This document shows positions 1-8,962 of a stretch of 64,000 bases of DNA, in pieces. Each line of letters opens with the position of its first letter. The first letter of the stretch is position 1. The stretch comes from Hominimerdicola alba. GTDB taxonomy: Bacteria; Bacillota; Clostridia; Oscillospirales; Ruminococcaceae. The translations under genes and the position numbers were made by a program. Where the stretch lies: assembly GCF_900109655.1 (NCBI RefSeq), contig NZ_FOAT01000009.1, positions 91,799 through 155,798 of the forward strand. The letters run 5' to 3'. Below the pieces are notes generated by a model, which was not told the origin of the DNA, did no database searches, and saw nothing but the letters and a program-made list of their open reading frames with translations.

Positions 1-219
1 GCAGCGATAGAGGATATCTATCTTAAACTTTTCGAGATATACCGCAGTTACAGCGATGTTATAGACTGTGTCACCACATGGGGCGTAGCCGATGACTACA
101 CATGGATGGACGGATTCGTTCCCCATGACAACGCACCTGCTGTAAAGCAGTATCCACTGCTTTTCGATGTAAAACACGCTCCGAAAGCTTGTGTGGCAAA
201 TCTGATAGCGGCAACTTAA
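1..219 (+). CDS. GH10 endo-1,4-beta-xylanase, C-terminal fragment (5' end outside window)
   Basis: Frame 1 is open from the first base to TAA at 217-219, giving 72 codons of a C-terminus. The residues VTTWGVADDYTWMDGF followed by YPLLFD are the last beta-strand region of GH10 xylanases: a tryptophan near the active site, then the PLLFD segment that closes the barrel. GH10 enzymes cut internal beta-1,4 bonds of xylan. The catalytic glutamates and any signal peptide or binding module lie upstream of the window. No CBM37 or other module follows the catalytic domain, unlike the enzymes further along. The family is fairly certain; substrate preference cannot be judged from the tail. Confidence 0.8.
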   Translation, partial: AAIEDIYLKLFEIYRSYSDVIDCVTTWGVADDYTWMDGFVPHDNAPAVKQYPLLFDVKHAPKACVANLIAAT

Positions 220-356
220 TGTGCGCGGAGAATGCCAAAGAGGCAAAGCGCGCGGTCAAGCCTCGCGCCAGCAGGGTCCTCGGCCGGACGGGCCAATTTC
301 GCGGCTACAAATCTGCGCACCAATCAAACTATGCCGCGAATAGAGCTTTGGCTCAA

Positions 357-390
357 GCCTTTCGCGAAAGGCTGAAGGGCAGAGCCCTTC
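357..390. repeat. Two-hairpin repeat unit, copy 1
   Basis: Bases 357-372 are a perfect palindrome, GCCTTTCGCGAAAGGC. Immediately after it, 374-390 folds as a 7-bp stem with a 3-base AGA loop (GAAGGGC / GCCCTTC). The same order recurs at 8842-8889 with different bases but preserved pairing. The unit may act as a terminator of the GH10 transcript, although no T-run follows. Confidence 0.6.
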
Positions 391-456
391 GGTCAAGGCA
401 CAAAAGCGACGTGGCAAGAGTGCTGTAAATAGAAAAGCAAACTCCCGCCCCAATAT

Positions 457-537
457 GGCGCGGCAATATCAAAAAATCGAGCGTGAACAAATCTTGTGTT
501 CACGCTCAAACTATCTGCGTAAAAATATTGCCGCGCC
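457..537. repeat. 81-bp element with terminal inverted repeats and an internal hairpin, copy 1
   Basis: The ends are GGCGCGGCAATA (457-468) and its exact reverse complement TATTGCCGCGCC (526-537). Inside is an 11-bp perfect stem, GAGCGTGAACA (479-489) with TGTTCACGCTC (497-507), and a 7-base loop. The whole element could extrude as a long cruciform. Related copies are at about 3224-3290 and 8963-9013. The layout resembles a miniature inverted-repeat element. I see no open reading frame in it and no clear target-site duplication. Confidence 0.65.
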
Positions 538-546
538 CGTCATCGG

Positions 547-624
547 ACAGCGAAGCCACAGCCGACGCAGTCGCTGTTATTTGACAGCTCGCCCCGAGGA
601 ACGAGGGGCGAAAACTCGCAAACT
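547..624. repeat. 78-bp dispersed repeat, copy 1
   Basis: This block matches 9048-9125 over the same 78-bp length with only a handful of differences. It contains an inverted pair CAGCGA / TCGCTG and, further on, TCGCCCC / GGGGCGA, so it should form two hairpins. It directly follows the 81-bp inverted-repeat element; copy 2 likewise follows a degenerate copy of that element. Confidence 0.65.
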
Positions 625-841
625 ATCTGACACGACAAATATCCGACTATCCAAGCAAAGTCTGATTTCGACGGCGGAACGGATATCTTTTCTGGCAGAT
701 GTTTGTTTTTTAACAAAGTCAGACTGAAATATCTGTCAGCTTCCATGTTTCCGAATTAACCAAACATTAAAATTTCATTTCAAGCCTTGTGCATTTTTAA
801 CAAAAACATTATAATAACTTGTCAGATTTTCTTAAACTCTC

Positions 842-871
842 TTGACAATTAATTCAACTTTATGTTATAAT
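842..871 (+). promoter_or_regulatory. Vegetative promoter of the GGDEF-EAL gene
   Basis: TTGACA at 842-847 and TATAAT at 866-871 are both perfect consensus hexamers with an 18-base spacer. The start codon lies about 58 bases downstream, so the leader is short. No obvious operator is seen. Confidence 0.8.
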
Positions 872-929
872 TAAACAAACATATTATCAGCAGAGCTTTA
901 CAGAAAGCAACCGCGGAAAGGAGGGCTTT

Positions 930-3215
930 ATGGACTTTCAGATGATAGCTGACAGCTTTGCAGAACCTACCTGTATAATTTCAGTTGAAAAGGATAATGA
1001 CGGCGGATATCGTCAGATACGTATTGTGGCAGGCAATAAACTGTACATAAATAAAATCGAAGACCCTATGAATCAGGGCGTCGGAAAAGAAATTACCGAT
1101 GGCTCCGAGGTACCCGAATTTTTCCGTAAAAGCCGGACCTTTGTGCCGAATTCACCCTATGAAGACTATCTGCCGAAAGAGATGGGCTTTGAAGAAGTCT
1201 GTTTTCGTGCTGCCGTGCTGAAAGTTCCTGTGCATACCTACGTACATCTCAACGGTCTTAATATATGGTTCGATATCTATGCGATGCCGCTGAGTATCGA
1301 GGACGGAGATATATGCTACTGCACTTACAGTGTCATAGCTACTGCAAATTCAGACCTTATGGTAAGCTCGGCAAGCTCGGGAGTTTATGCCGAGAATGTT
1401 ATAAAGACCTGCATAAAGCTCAACGGTTCAGATGATCTCAACGGAACGATGAACGATGTTATCAAGGATATACGCCTGCTTTGCAGGGCTGATGTCTGCA
1501 CGATAGCACTCATCGACCCCGAAACCAAGGAAGCTTCGATACTTGCCACAAGTTTCGGCAAGGACTGCAAGGTCAAGCGTGTGACCCAGTTCAATGAATT
1601 CGGTGATATCGCCAAGACCTGGATAGATATGTTCGGCGAAAGCGACTTCATAGTCGCGAAAGATATTGATGATATGGAATATATCCGCCAAAGGAACGTC
1701 TTCTGGTACAACAACCTCATGGCGGCAGGTGTGGACAGCCTTGTCATGTTCCCGCTGAGGTATGACGGCGTGATACTGGGCTTTATGTGGGCGACTAATT
1801 TCGCGGTGGAAGATACTATCCGCATCAAGGAAACACTGGAACTTACTACATTTTTCATATCTTCAAAGCTTTCAAACTGCCGCATGATGGAACACCTTAA
1901 ACAGATAAGCTACACCGACCAGCTCACAGGAATATTTAACAGGTTTGCCTGTACCGAGCTTATCGAAAGCCTTATCAAGCGAGGTGAAAAGTTCTGCATA
2001 GTTTCTATCGATATAAACAACTTCAAGAGCATAAACGACAGCCTTGGCTTTGACGCCGGCAACAGGGTACTGGCAAAAATAGCTTCCCGCTGGAAAAAGA
2101 TAGCAGAAAATAATCTTACCGCTACACAAGATCATATCGCGCGTATGGGCGGTGACGAATTCCAGCTTGTGATACAGGGCTACGAAAATGACGCTGCTGT
2201 CATACCTACTATCAAGACCTACGAAAATGCCCTCGGCAATTCGCTGACCATAGACGGCTGTGACCTTTACATAAGCGCAAGCTTCGGTTACTGCCTGTAT
2301 CCCGATGATGCAGTGACTAGCGACAGCCTGATATCTTCGGCAAACGCTTCGATGAACGAGATAAAGCGTCTGAAAAACAGTCAGCATATAATGCGTTTCT
2401 CTCCCGAGCTACTCAAAGAAGAACACACACTGGAGATAGAGCGCAAGCTGATATACGCCCTTGAAAACGACCTGCTGTATTTCAATTTACAGCCTCAGTT
2501 CGACCTAGACCACAAGCTTCGCGGCTTTGAAGCCCTGGCTCGTATGAAGGACAGCGACGGTGCAGTGGTATCTCCGGGGGAATTCATACCCGTGGCTGAA
2601 AAAATGGGGTTGATCGATAAGGTTGACGGCGCTGTGTTCAGGCGGTCTGCAATGTTCATCGGCGAAATTATACGCGAAACAGGTGCTGACATAATGCTCA
2701 GCGTGAACATCTCAGTACGTCATCTGATGAAGAACGATTTTCTTGATGAAGTCAAGGATATCCTGAGTTCCAGCGGCATACCCGCCGACCATCTGGAGAT
2801 AGAGATTACCGAATCCATCATGATAGATTCAGCCGAAAAAGCCCAGCACTGCATAGAACAGCTTCACAAGATGGGCATACAGATAGCGATAGACGATTTC
2901 GGTACAGGATATTCTTCCCTCAGCTACCTGAATAATTTCCCTGCGAACATACTGAAAATCGACAAAAGCTTCATCGACAAGATGAACACCAGCGACCCTT
3001 CAAAACAGTACGTAGCGGCGATAATCTCCATCGGTCATATAATGGGCTTCGAGGTAGTATCTGAGGGAGTTGAAGAAAAAGAGCAGCTGGCGACCCTGAA
3101 ACTCATAGGCTGTGATTACATACAGGGTTTCATCTGGGGCAGACCGCTGTCACCCGAGGACGCTGAAAAGCTTATCAGGGAGAGTATGGCGAAAAAATAT
3201 CTTTCGAGCCAATAA
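930..3215 (+). CDS. GGDEF-EAL cyclic-di-GMP protein with N-terminal PAS-like and GAF-like region
   Basis: The 761-residue protein starts at ATG 930 behind the strong site GAAAGGAGGG. About 310 residues of sensory region come first (PAS-like, then GAF-like around 150-310), with no membrane segment. A GGDEF domain follows with an intact GGDEF motif at residues 407-411. The arginine of the RxxD inhibitory site is replaced by alanine, so product inhibition is probably absent. The EAL domain has its key elements: EAL at 534-536, SVNIS, EITES, IDDFGTGYSSL, KIDKSF and SEGVEE. Both synthesis and hydrolysis of cyclic-di-GMP look chemically possible; the net activity in the cytosol is not predictable. 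It is a close paralogue of the protein at 31456-33192 over GGDEF-EAL, with a different sensor region. Confidence 0.92.
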   Translation: MDFQMIADSFAEPTCIISVEKDNDGGYRQIRIVAGNKLYINKIEDPMNQGVGKEITDGSEVPEFFRKSRTFVPNSPYEDYLPKEMGFEEVCFRAAVLKVPVHTYVHLNGLNIWFDIYAMPLSIEDGDICYCTYSVIATANSDLMVSSASSGVYAENVIKTCIKLNGSDDLNGTMNDVIKDIRLLCRADVCTIALIDPETKEASILATSFGKDCKVKRVTQFNEFGDIAKTWIDMFGESDFIVAKDIDDMEYIRQRNVFWYNNLMAAGVDSLVMFPLRYDGVILGFMWATNFAVEDTIRIKETLELTTFFISSKLSNCRMMEHLKQISYTDQLTGIFNRFACTELIESLIKRGEKFCIVSIDINNFKSINDSLGFDAGNRVLAKIASRWKKIAENNLTATQDHIARMGGDEFQLVIQGYENDAAVIPTIKTYENALGNSLTIDGCDLYISASFGYCLYPDDAVTSDSLISSANASMNEIKRLKNSQHIMRFSPELLKEEHTLEIERKLIYALENDLLYFNLQPQFDLDHKLRGFEALARMKDSDGAVVSPGEFIPVAEKMGLIDKVDGAVFRRSAMFIGEIIRETGADIMLSVNISVRHLMKNDFLDEVKDILSSSGIPADHLEIEITESIMIDSAEKAQHCIEQLHKMGIQIAIDDFGTGYSSLSYLNNFPANILKIDKSFIDKMNTSDPSKQYVAAIISIGHIMGFEVVSEGVEEKEQLATLKLIGCDYIQGFIWGRPLSPEDAEKLIRESMAKKYLSSQ

Positions 3216-3223
3216 CAAAAATC

Positions 3224-3252
3224 GAGCGTATGCAAAAACAATGCATACGCTC
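3224..3252. terminator. Bidirectional hairpin between convergent genes; partial copy of the dispersed element
   Basis: An 11-bp perfect stem, GAGCGTATGCA (3224-3234) with TGCATACGCTC (3242-3252), lies between the convergent GGDEF-EAL and sugar kinase genes. It is preceded by an A-run, which gives a T-run for the minus-strand gene. It is also a copy of the element at 457-537, keeping the right arm (TATTGCCGCG at 3271-3280). Four positions of the stem differ from copy 1 with pairing preserved. Confidence 0.65.
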
Positions 3253-3290
3253 AAACTATGTCCGTAAAATTATTGCCGCGGACGGTCAGT

Positions 3291-4193
3291 TCATCTTGCT
3301 ATCATTACCTGAACTTCTTCAAGCTTCGGCGGAAACAGCGGCAGCGGAAATCTCGATATCGCTACCGCCGAGCACGCACTTGCAAAGCGCACAAGCTCAT
3401 CATCGCTCATTCCTTTCAACAGACCGTACACACAACCAGCCTTGAAAGTATCACCTGCGCCCAAAGTGCTTTTTACTTCGATGTCAAAAGGCTTCATACG
3501 GTGTATCTCTCCGCCGCGCCTTGCGTAGAGCATATCCTCTCCGCCTTGTGTGATGATGGTAAGTCCCTCGCTCTCGGACTGCATCTGCGCCATTACTTCT
3601 TCCGCAGACATTCCATCATACCGCATTGAAGTACACTCACGGGACACCACATTCACTGCCGCATGGCGGTGCAAAAACGAGCTGTGTGGCGTATCTATGG
3701 TCACATATGGCACATCATTCGCCATGCAAAGCTTTGCTGCCAGCAGCGATTCTTCACCGAAAAAGGGGTCTATACCCGCAGCGCCGCAGCCTGCTATATC
3801 TTCCTCACGGGGTATGCTCCACCATCTTTTACCACTTGAAAACAGCTGCTGAAATCTGCCCATGGGTGAGCGCACAAGACCTGCTATGACCACGTAGTCC
3901 ATCACGCCTGCATCGTCCTGCAAAGAACCAAGCGATGAAAGGTCAACGGACTTATCCTTGTAAAACTCCTTTAGCATCGGCGCGACCTCGCTGCCTATCT
4001 GTGTACCGTCCATTTTAACGGACACTCCCAGCGATGCCAGCACCGTTGCCGCAGTACCTGTCTCACCGCCAGGCAGAAAATAATTCTCACTTATCTCGGA
4101 ATATTCATCGGGTCTGAGAAAGCTGTCTTTCAGCAGAAATGAATGCGTTCCAAGTATCTGTCCGTAAAGATATGCTCTGTTTTTATCCGCCAT
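3291..4193 (-). CDS. PfkB (ribokinase) family sugar kinase
   Basis: The 300-residue protein has the two PfkB signatures. Near the N-terminus is a glycine pair within the segment PGGETGTAATVLASLG. Near residue 245 is LGAGDTFKAG, which holds the anion hole and the catalytic base aspartate. Length is typical of the family. Such enzymes phosphorylate a sugar or nucleoside with ATP in the cytosol. The substrate cannot be read from the sequence, and the neighbours give no sugar transporter to suggest one. The start ATG at 4193 has GGAGA upstream. The gene lies 28 bases downstream of, and in the same direction as, an ABC permease gene whose end precedes it on the minus strand, so co-transcription is possible. 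Confidence 0.85.
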   Translation of the reverse strand: MADKNRAYLYGQILGTHSFLLKDSFLRPDEYSEISENYFLPGGETGTAATVLASLGVSVKMDGTQIGSEVAPMLKEFYKDKSVDLSSLGSLQDDAGVMDYVVIAGLVRSPMGRFQQLFSSGKRWWSIPREEDIAGCGAAGIDPFFGEESLLAAKLCMANDVPYVTIDTPHSSFLHRHAAVNVVSRECTSMRYDGMSAEEVMAQMQSESEGLTIITQGGEDMLYARRGGEIHRMKPFDIEVKSTLGAGDTFKAGCVYGLLKGMSDDELVRFASACSAVAISRFPLPLFPPKLEEVQVMIAR

Positions 4194-4220
4194 TTTCTCT
4201 TGATCTCCATTTTACAGTCT

Positions 4221-6524
4221 TTATTCTACAGTCCTCATCTGATCTGTCAGGCTTTCCTTGTTTATCCTGTGCAGTGTTATCACCGATGCGATAACAGCCG
4301 CCACAAATGCCACAGCCGCCGCTATCCATACCCTGGGTACAGGCTCTGCAAAGTTCACAAGGTCGCCCAGTTCATCATCAAGCTTCACACGTTTCAGCAG
4401 CAACAGTGTCAGCCCCATAAGAGCCTCTATCAGTCCTGTTGCCAGCACGCCCGATGTCAGCGAATACTGTAAACACTCCACAACGGTCATGCCATACAGC
4501 TGACCTCTCGTCATGCCCATGCACTGCATCGATGCAAGCTCCGATTTGCGGTTCAGCAGACCTGTTGAAAGGATATTCACCATATTTACCAACGCTATCA
4601 GAGCGATAAGCACGCTCAGGAATGCCGAGCCTATCTTTATCGCACCCACGCCGGAACGCATTTTCAGCAGATCGCCGTGATAGTCCTCGTCAAGGGTCAT
4701 CAGCCCTGCATTGGCTTTCACAAAGCTCTTGGCTTTTTCGTAGTCATCGTCATTTATAAGGTCAACGTGGATATACTCCACGCCCTCAAGGTTTGCAAGA
4801 CTTCCTTTTCCTGCCAGAGTATATGCGCTGTTGTTGTAGTAATCCAGGGTACTTGCCAGTATATATGCGTTACCCGCCAGTTCCTCCTCGGAGGTCTGTT
4901 TTTTACCTTCCTCGGTCTTATACATCGGAGCAGAAGACACTAAATTGAGTGTAGTTGGGTATAGTTCTGTGGTAAAACGGTATTCCAGCTTCTTCTCACC
5001 GGTCTTATAGTCCTCGGTCACATACTCCTTGACGTTTTCCTTTTCCTCATCGCTCATAATTGAATACTCTTCATCGGAGATAATGGTCTTCTCCATCACG
5101 CCGACTTCTATCTGCTTAGGCTCATCGTATAACTGAGCAGGCTCTTCCTCGTTCACTGACATCATAATGTACGAACCCTGTTCTGTGAGTTCATCATAGG
5201 TCACAGGCAGGTCGCCTTGGAATTTCTTTTCAAGCACACCTCTGGGATAGTACCTCAGTACGCAGGTCTGCAATGTGCCGTCGGACATCTGAATATAGGA
5301 TACCTGCTCCTTGCAGAAATCATTTACCTCAAACAGACCGCTGTTAATTACAGCGTCATAGCCCTCTTGGTAGCTCTTGGGCTTATCCTGCTCGCTCTTT
5401 ATGGCTATGCCCATATCGTAATTCAGTCCTACGATATCCACCAGCTTTTCAAAGGCATTCAATGACTGTTTCAGCACTATCGTGAATGATGCGAACAACG
5501 CGATAGAAACTGTCAGCGATATCACCGTTACGGCGAAACGCTTGGGCTGACGGCTGTTGTTGCGTGATGCAAGCTTGCCTTTCCAGCCGAACAGCGAACC
5601 GAAGAAAGCCGCCTTTCTCACCTTTACAGTCTTGTCGCTGTCACCGAATATAGCCTGTACAGGGGTCTTTTTGATAACGCGCATACCTGTCTGATATGCC
5701 GAAAGGAATACCCATACAAGTCCCGTAACCGCGGCAAGCACCATCATCAGCGGGTCGATGTGCAGGTGCATGAGCTTCTCTGCTTTTTCGGCGGTGAAAA
5801 ACGTCTCGGCAACACCGCTGGCTTCAACCACTTTCAGAGTGCCCTCACTTACTCCGATGCCCAGCAGCATACCAAGGGGCAGTCCGATAACACTGAGGAA
5901 CAGACCCTCAAAAGTCACCATGCGGACTATCTGTGCAGGCTCAGCACCTACGCACTGCAATACGCCGAAGTGCTTTTCCCTCTCCTTTGAGCTTATCTCA
6001 AAGGCGGTATCTATCATAAGTCTCAGTGCGATGGCAAGCAGCAGCACGAACACGAAGAACGCCGCAAGGTCTCGGACAGCCTCGTACCTTGATGAAAAAT
6101 CAAGCCTGTCAGCGCTTATAAGATCGTAGTTAACATCTATCTGCGATGTATCAAACTCCTCAAATCGGTCGTTGTAAAGCTGTTTTTCAGGGAAAAGTTC
6201 GTATATGAAAAGACCTATATCCTCGTGATAGCTCTTTATCATCACTTCAGCCGATACAGTACCGTCCGCCTCGTCTATACGTTCGCAGGAGCTGAGATCG
6301 TCATTAGCTGCCAGTTCCTCGTACTCCTCATCGGTGAGCTTCATCAGCTTGAAATGGTAAGGCTTATCCATATACACAGAGCCGCGGACAATTCCGCGAA
6401 AAGTCGCATATCCCGTAAACAGCAGCGTCATCAGCGCAAGCGCCACGGTTATACTGCATATGGTGAAGATGCTGTGGCGCTTCTGTGCCTTTATGTATTT
6501 CAGCGCCAGTGATCTCTCGAACAT
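4221..6524 (-). CDS. ABC exporter permease, MacB/FtsX type
   Basis: About 767 residues with two FtsX-type halves. A first helix (about 18-42) is followed by an extracytoplasmic domain and three helices. A fifth helix near 330-355 is followed by a large extracytoplasmic domain (about 365-630), and the last three helices complete the protein. The layout matches FtsX/MacB-family permeases that work mechanically on peptides, lipids or antibiotics at the membrane. I prefer ATG at 6522-6524, about 6 bases after the ribosome binding site GGAGGTG. A GTG at 6531-6533 overlapping the ATPase stop is the alternative. It follows the ATPase gene with almost no gap, so the two form one transporter. The substrate is unknown, and there is no adjacent two-component system, unlike the second ABC pair in this window. 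Confidence 0.85.
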   Translation of the reverse strand: MFERSLALKYIKAQKRHSIFTICSITVALALMTLLFTGYATFRGIVRGSVYMDKPYHFKLMKLTDEEYEELAANDDLSSCERIDEADGTVSAEVMIKSYHEDIGLFIYELFPEKQLYNDRFEEFDTSQIDVNYDLISADRLDFSSRYEAVRDLAAFFVFVLLLAIALRLMIDTAFEISSKEREKHFGVLQCVGAEPAQIVRMVTFEGLFLSVIGLPLGMLLGIGVSEGTLKVVEASGVAETFFTAEKAEKLMHLHIDPLMMVLAAVTGLVWVFLSAYQTGMRVIKKTPVQAIFGDSDKTVKVRKAAFFGSLFGWKGKLASRNNSRQPKRFAVTVISLTVSIALFASFTIVLKQSLNAFEKLVDIVGLNYDMGIAIKSEQDKPKSYQEGYDAVINSGLFEVNDFCKEQVSYIQMSDGTLQTCVLRYYPRGVLEKKFQGDLPVTYDELTEQGSYIMMSVNEEEPAQLYDEPKQIEVGVMEKTIISDEEYSIMSDEEKENVKEYVTEDYKTGEKKLEYRFTTELYPTTLNLVSSAPMYKTEEGKKQTSEEELAGNAYILASTLDYYNNSAYTLAGKGSLANLEGVEYIHVDLINDDDYEKAKSFVKANAGLMTLDEDYHGDLLKMRSGVGAIKIGSAFLSVLIALIALVNMVNILSTGLLNRKSELASMQCMGMTRGQLYGMTVVECLQYSLTSGVLATGLIEALMGLTLLLLKRVKLDDELGDLVNFAEPVPRVWIAAAVAFVAAVIASVITLHRINKESLTDQMRTVE

Positions 6525-6529
6525 CCGCC

Positions 6530-7219
6530 TCACCTCCCCGACTCAGTAAGCTCGTCGTTGACTATTTTGCCGTCGGACATGGTGATTATGCGGTCGCACT
6601 GTCTGGCGATGTTGTCATCGTGGGTTATTATTATCATGGTCTGACCCAGCTTGATATTCGATTCGCGAAGCAGCTTGATTATCTCAGCTGAATTTTTGCT
6701 GTCAAGATTGCCCGTAGGTTCGTCAGCAAGAATAACATCGGGGGCAGTAAATAACGCCCTGCCTATGGATACCCTCTGCTGCTGTCCGCCGGAAAGCTGT
6801 GAAGGCAGATGTCCGCTCCTGTCTTTTAAGTCCATAAGCTCCAGCATTTCCTCCACCTTTGCAGGGTCGGGCTTTTTGCCGTCCATCACAGTGGGCAGAG
6901 TAATGTTCTCAGCCGCCGTAAGCACGGGTATCAGGTTGTAGAACTGATATATCAGCCCCACTCTGCGCCGCCTGAATACGGCAAGCTCCTTGTTGTTCTG
7001 TGAATATACATCGGTGCCGTCGATGATCACTTTGCCAGAGGTCGGACGGTCAACACCGCCGAGAATGTGCAGCAGTGAGGATTTACCAGAACCCGATGCA
7101 CCTATTATAGCCGCCATCTGCCCTTTCGGTATTGTAAAGCTGACATTATCTACTGCTTTTACGGCATTTTCACCGTCTCCGTAGGTCTTGCATATAGCTT
7201 CGGCTGTAAGAAAACTCAT
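6530..7219 (-). CDS. ABC exporter ATP-binding protein, MacB/LolD type
   Basis: The 229-residue protein has every ABC motif in order: Walker A GASGSGKSS near residue 40, a Q-loop glutamine in YQFYNL, the signature LSGGQQQR near residue 142, Walker B VILADEPTG, and the switch histidine in IITHD. Length and sequence fit the LolD/MacB subgroup that pairs with FtsX-type permeases. It is the promoter-proximal gene of the two-gene unit, and its TGA stop overlaps or abuts the permease start. ATP hydrolysis by a homodimer on the cytoplasmic face would drive the permease encoded next. Confidence 0.9.
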   Translation of the reverse strand: MSFLTAEAICKTYGDGENAVKAVDNVSFTIPKGQMAAIIGASGSGKSSLLHILGGVDRPTSGKVIIDGTDVYSQNNKELAVFRRRRVGLIYQFYNLIPVLTAAENITLPTVMDGKKPDPAKVEEMLELMDLKDRSGHLPSQLSGGQQQRVSIGRALFTAPDVILADEPTGNLDSKNSAEIIKLLRESNIKLGQTMIIITHDDNIARQCDRIITMSDGKIVNDELTESGR

Positions 7220-7251
7220 GGTATGATTCCCCCCATTAATATATTAGTAAT

Positions 7252-7280
7252 ATTATACCACAAGTTTTCGCCCATTTCAA
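7252..7280 (-). promoter_or_regulatory. Promoter of the MacB-like ABC operon
   Basis: Read on the minus strand, TTGAAA (7275-7280) and TATAAT (7252-7257) are separated by 17 bases and end about 33 bases before the ATPase start. An AT-rich imperfect inverted repeat overlaps the transcription start region, possibly an operator. The rest of the 435-base gap to 7655 holds the divergent promoter at 7472 and nothing else I recognise. Confidence 0.7.
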
Positions 7281-7471
7281 TAATTTAGCTCAATTATTTT
7301 TCCGACATAAGTGTAAAATGCATAATACACCTGAAAGCGTATTCATTCATAGGTAGAAATAAGCGGGTACAGTCATTCCATAGCCTTGTATTTTTCGGTA
7401 AAGTATGTTACAAAAACGGCAAACTGCCTGAAAACCATACTTCCCGCACTATAGAATCTATACTCGCGATA

Positions 7472-7500
7472 TTGATAATGGGGCGGGGATATGATATAAT
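7472..7500 (+). promoter_or_regulatory. Promoter of the unknown membrane protein gene
   Basis: TTGATA (7472-7477) and TATAAT (7495-7500) with a 17-base spacer. The transcription start would be about 145 bases before the start codon at 7655, leaving a moderately long untranslated leader in which I see no known riboswitch. Confidence 0.6.
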
Positions 7501-7654
7501 ATTTTTAAATCCGACTATCTCTTTACCACATCACTTAAAATTCCGGATCAACAGGAATATATTATGCTGACGTTTTTAAGTCAGGTGAGTCAGCGGGAGA
7601 ACCATATTTTTAAAAGAAGACAACAATTATCAACAAACGAAAAGAGAGGACACA

Positions 7655-8794
7655 ATGGACATTTTCAGAAAAAAAGAAAAAGAAAGCATTTATAATCAGT
7701 ACAGCAATTATAAACGTTCAGACAAGGGACAGAGCAGGTTTCGCCCCATAACGGGATACGAGTATGAGTCGATTCCCAATAATTACAAGTCAAAGCTTAG
7801 GATGTTTATGGGCAAAGGCGGTTTAGGACTGCTTTTCACGGCATTTTTCGTGCTAGGCAGCATAAAATATACAGCGGATCAGTTCATAAGCGGAGATAAG
7901 GACAGATACATAAGCCTGATGATATTCGGCAGTGTTGATCTGTTCATGCTGGTGATCTTCGCCATGATAACAGCATTTCACCTTGACAAGTTAGTACGTC
8001 GCGATTCTCTTGCAGCGGCGGGGGAGGTGCTGGAAGTAAATGTTGTGCGCCGAGGAAGAGGCGGCATAATGTACGCCGATCACACCATAGCTGTACACGC
8101 TACCCGTGAGATAGTGGTCATAAGGTATTACAAGCCCTTTTACGCAGGTACAACAGTGCTGATAGTGAAATCACCGAAAATGAATTTCAACCTTGTGCCG
8201 ATATCCCGTGATGCCGCGGATATGAACTACATCGGCAGTGATTACAGTGCCGAGATATCCGAGCATAGCATCGTCAACATCGGCGACCTCAGCGAGTATC
8301 AAAAGACCCCATTCACGGCTGTGCGCAAGCATTATCTGGACAGAGAGGAATTTCTTGCCATACCGAAGAAATACCGTTCCGTGCGTCCGTTTAGCCGTGG
8401 TCTGGCAAGCGGAAGCTGGGTGGTATTCACTGCGATAACAGCATTCATGTGTGTACTTCTAGCGAAGTTCATCCAAGCCCGCGACATCGAAAAAGCTTTC
8501 CCATTGTTCGGCGGAGTGCTGTGCATTATTATAATCGAGCTTTTACTGACAAAAGAAGTCTTCCGCACACCGCTGAAACTTGGCAGGACATACTGCATCG
8601 ACTGCGTTGTAATACGCAAAGAAAAGTTCTCGGGACAGTGTATAGTAAGCATCATACTTCCCGAAAGTAAGCAGTATGTAGATAATATCAGGATAGACCC
8701 CATGGTTTTCGACAGCATTGAAACCAATACTAATGTATGGCTGTATTTCAATATGAAGTATGCTGATGCAAAGTTTGTGAGCGGGATATTTTGA
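7655..8794 (+). CDS. Unknown four-helix membrane protein
   Basis: I do not recognise this 379-residue protein. A lysine- and arginine-rich N-terminus of about 50 residues precedes a hydrophobic pair at roughly 55-75 and 88-110. A hydrophilic domain (about 115-250, with beta-rich spacing) follows, then a second pair at roughly 255-275 and 285-300, and a soluble C-terminal domain (about 305-379). The internal order looks like two similar halves, each a helix pair followed by a soluble domain, which may reflect an old duplication. The start is ATG 7655 behind AAGAGAGGAC. It stands alone between two intergenic regions. No catalytic motif is visible. Confidence 0.75.
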   Translation: MDIFRKKEKESIYNQYSNYKRSDKGQSRFRPITGYEYESIPNNYKSKLRMFMGKGGLGLLFTAFFVLGSIKYTADQFISGDKDRYISLMIFGSVDLFMLVIFAMITAFHLDKLVRRDSLAAAGEVLEVNVVRRGRGGIMYADHTIAVHATREIVVIRYYKPFYAGTTVLIVKSPKMNFNLVPISRDAADMNYIGSDYSAEISEHSIVNIGDLSEYQKTPFTAVRKHYLDREEFLAIPKKYRSVRPFSRGLASGSWVVFTAITAFMCVLLAKFIQARDIEKAFPLFGGVLCIIIIELLLTKEVFRTPLKLGRTYCIDCVVIRKEKFSGQCIVSIILPESKQYVDNIRIDPMVFDSIETNTNVWLYFNMKYADAKFVSGIF

Positions 8795-8841
8795 GCAGAG
8801 ATCAAACCAGCGGAAAACTTCCGAAGAGGCGAGCTTTTGGT

Positions 8842-8889
8842 CAAGCTTTTCGCGAAAAGCTTGCGAGGAGTTTAAGGGGCGGAGTCCCT
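8842..8889. repeat. Two-hairpin repeat unit, copy 2
   Basis: Bases 8842-8863 form a perfect 22-base palindrome around TTTCGCGAAA. At 8875-8889 is a short hairpin, AGGGGC / GTCCCT with a GGA loop and one G-T pair. It has the same order as 357-390, with bases changed on both sides of the stems. It is placed just after the membrane protein gene and could end its transcript. Confidence 0.6.
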
Positions 8890-8962
8890 CAATCACCAAG
8901 GTACAAAACTAAAATGCACAGCGAACATTAAGAGCACAGCAATCGACCCGCCCTGTCAAAAA

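Larger units (their letters stand above)
220..841. other. Gene-free mosaic of short repeats between the GH10 gene and the GGDEF-EAL gene
   Basis: No convincing reading frame with a ribosome binding site is seen. The stretch is GC-rich up to about 620 and holds at least four recognisable blocks, three listed separately: a two-hairpin unit at 357-390, a terminal-inverted-repeat unit at 457-537 and a 78-bp unit at 547-624. Bases 390-450 have an inverted copy at 9174-9234. From about 625 to 841 the sequence becomes AT-rich and I recognise nothing except the approach to the promoter at 842. Confidence 0.6.

Noticed and set aside
189..727. Short frames in the GC-rich intergenic region after the xylanase gene
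   Set aside because: They run through the hairpin repeats; no start with a ribosome site, and similar frames appear wherever the repeats occur.
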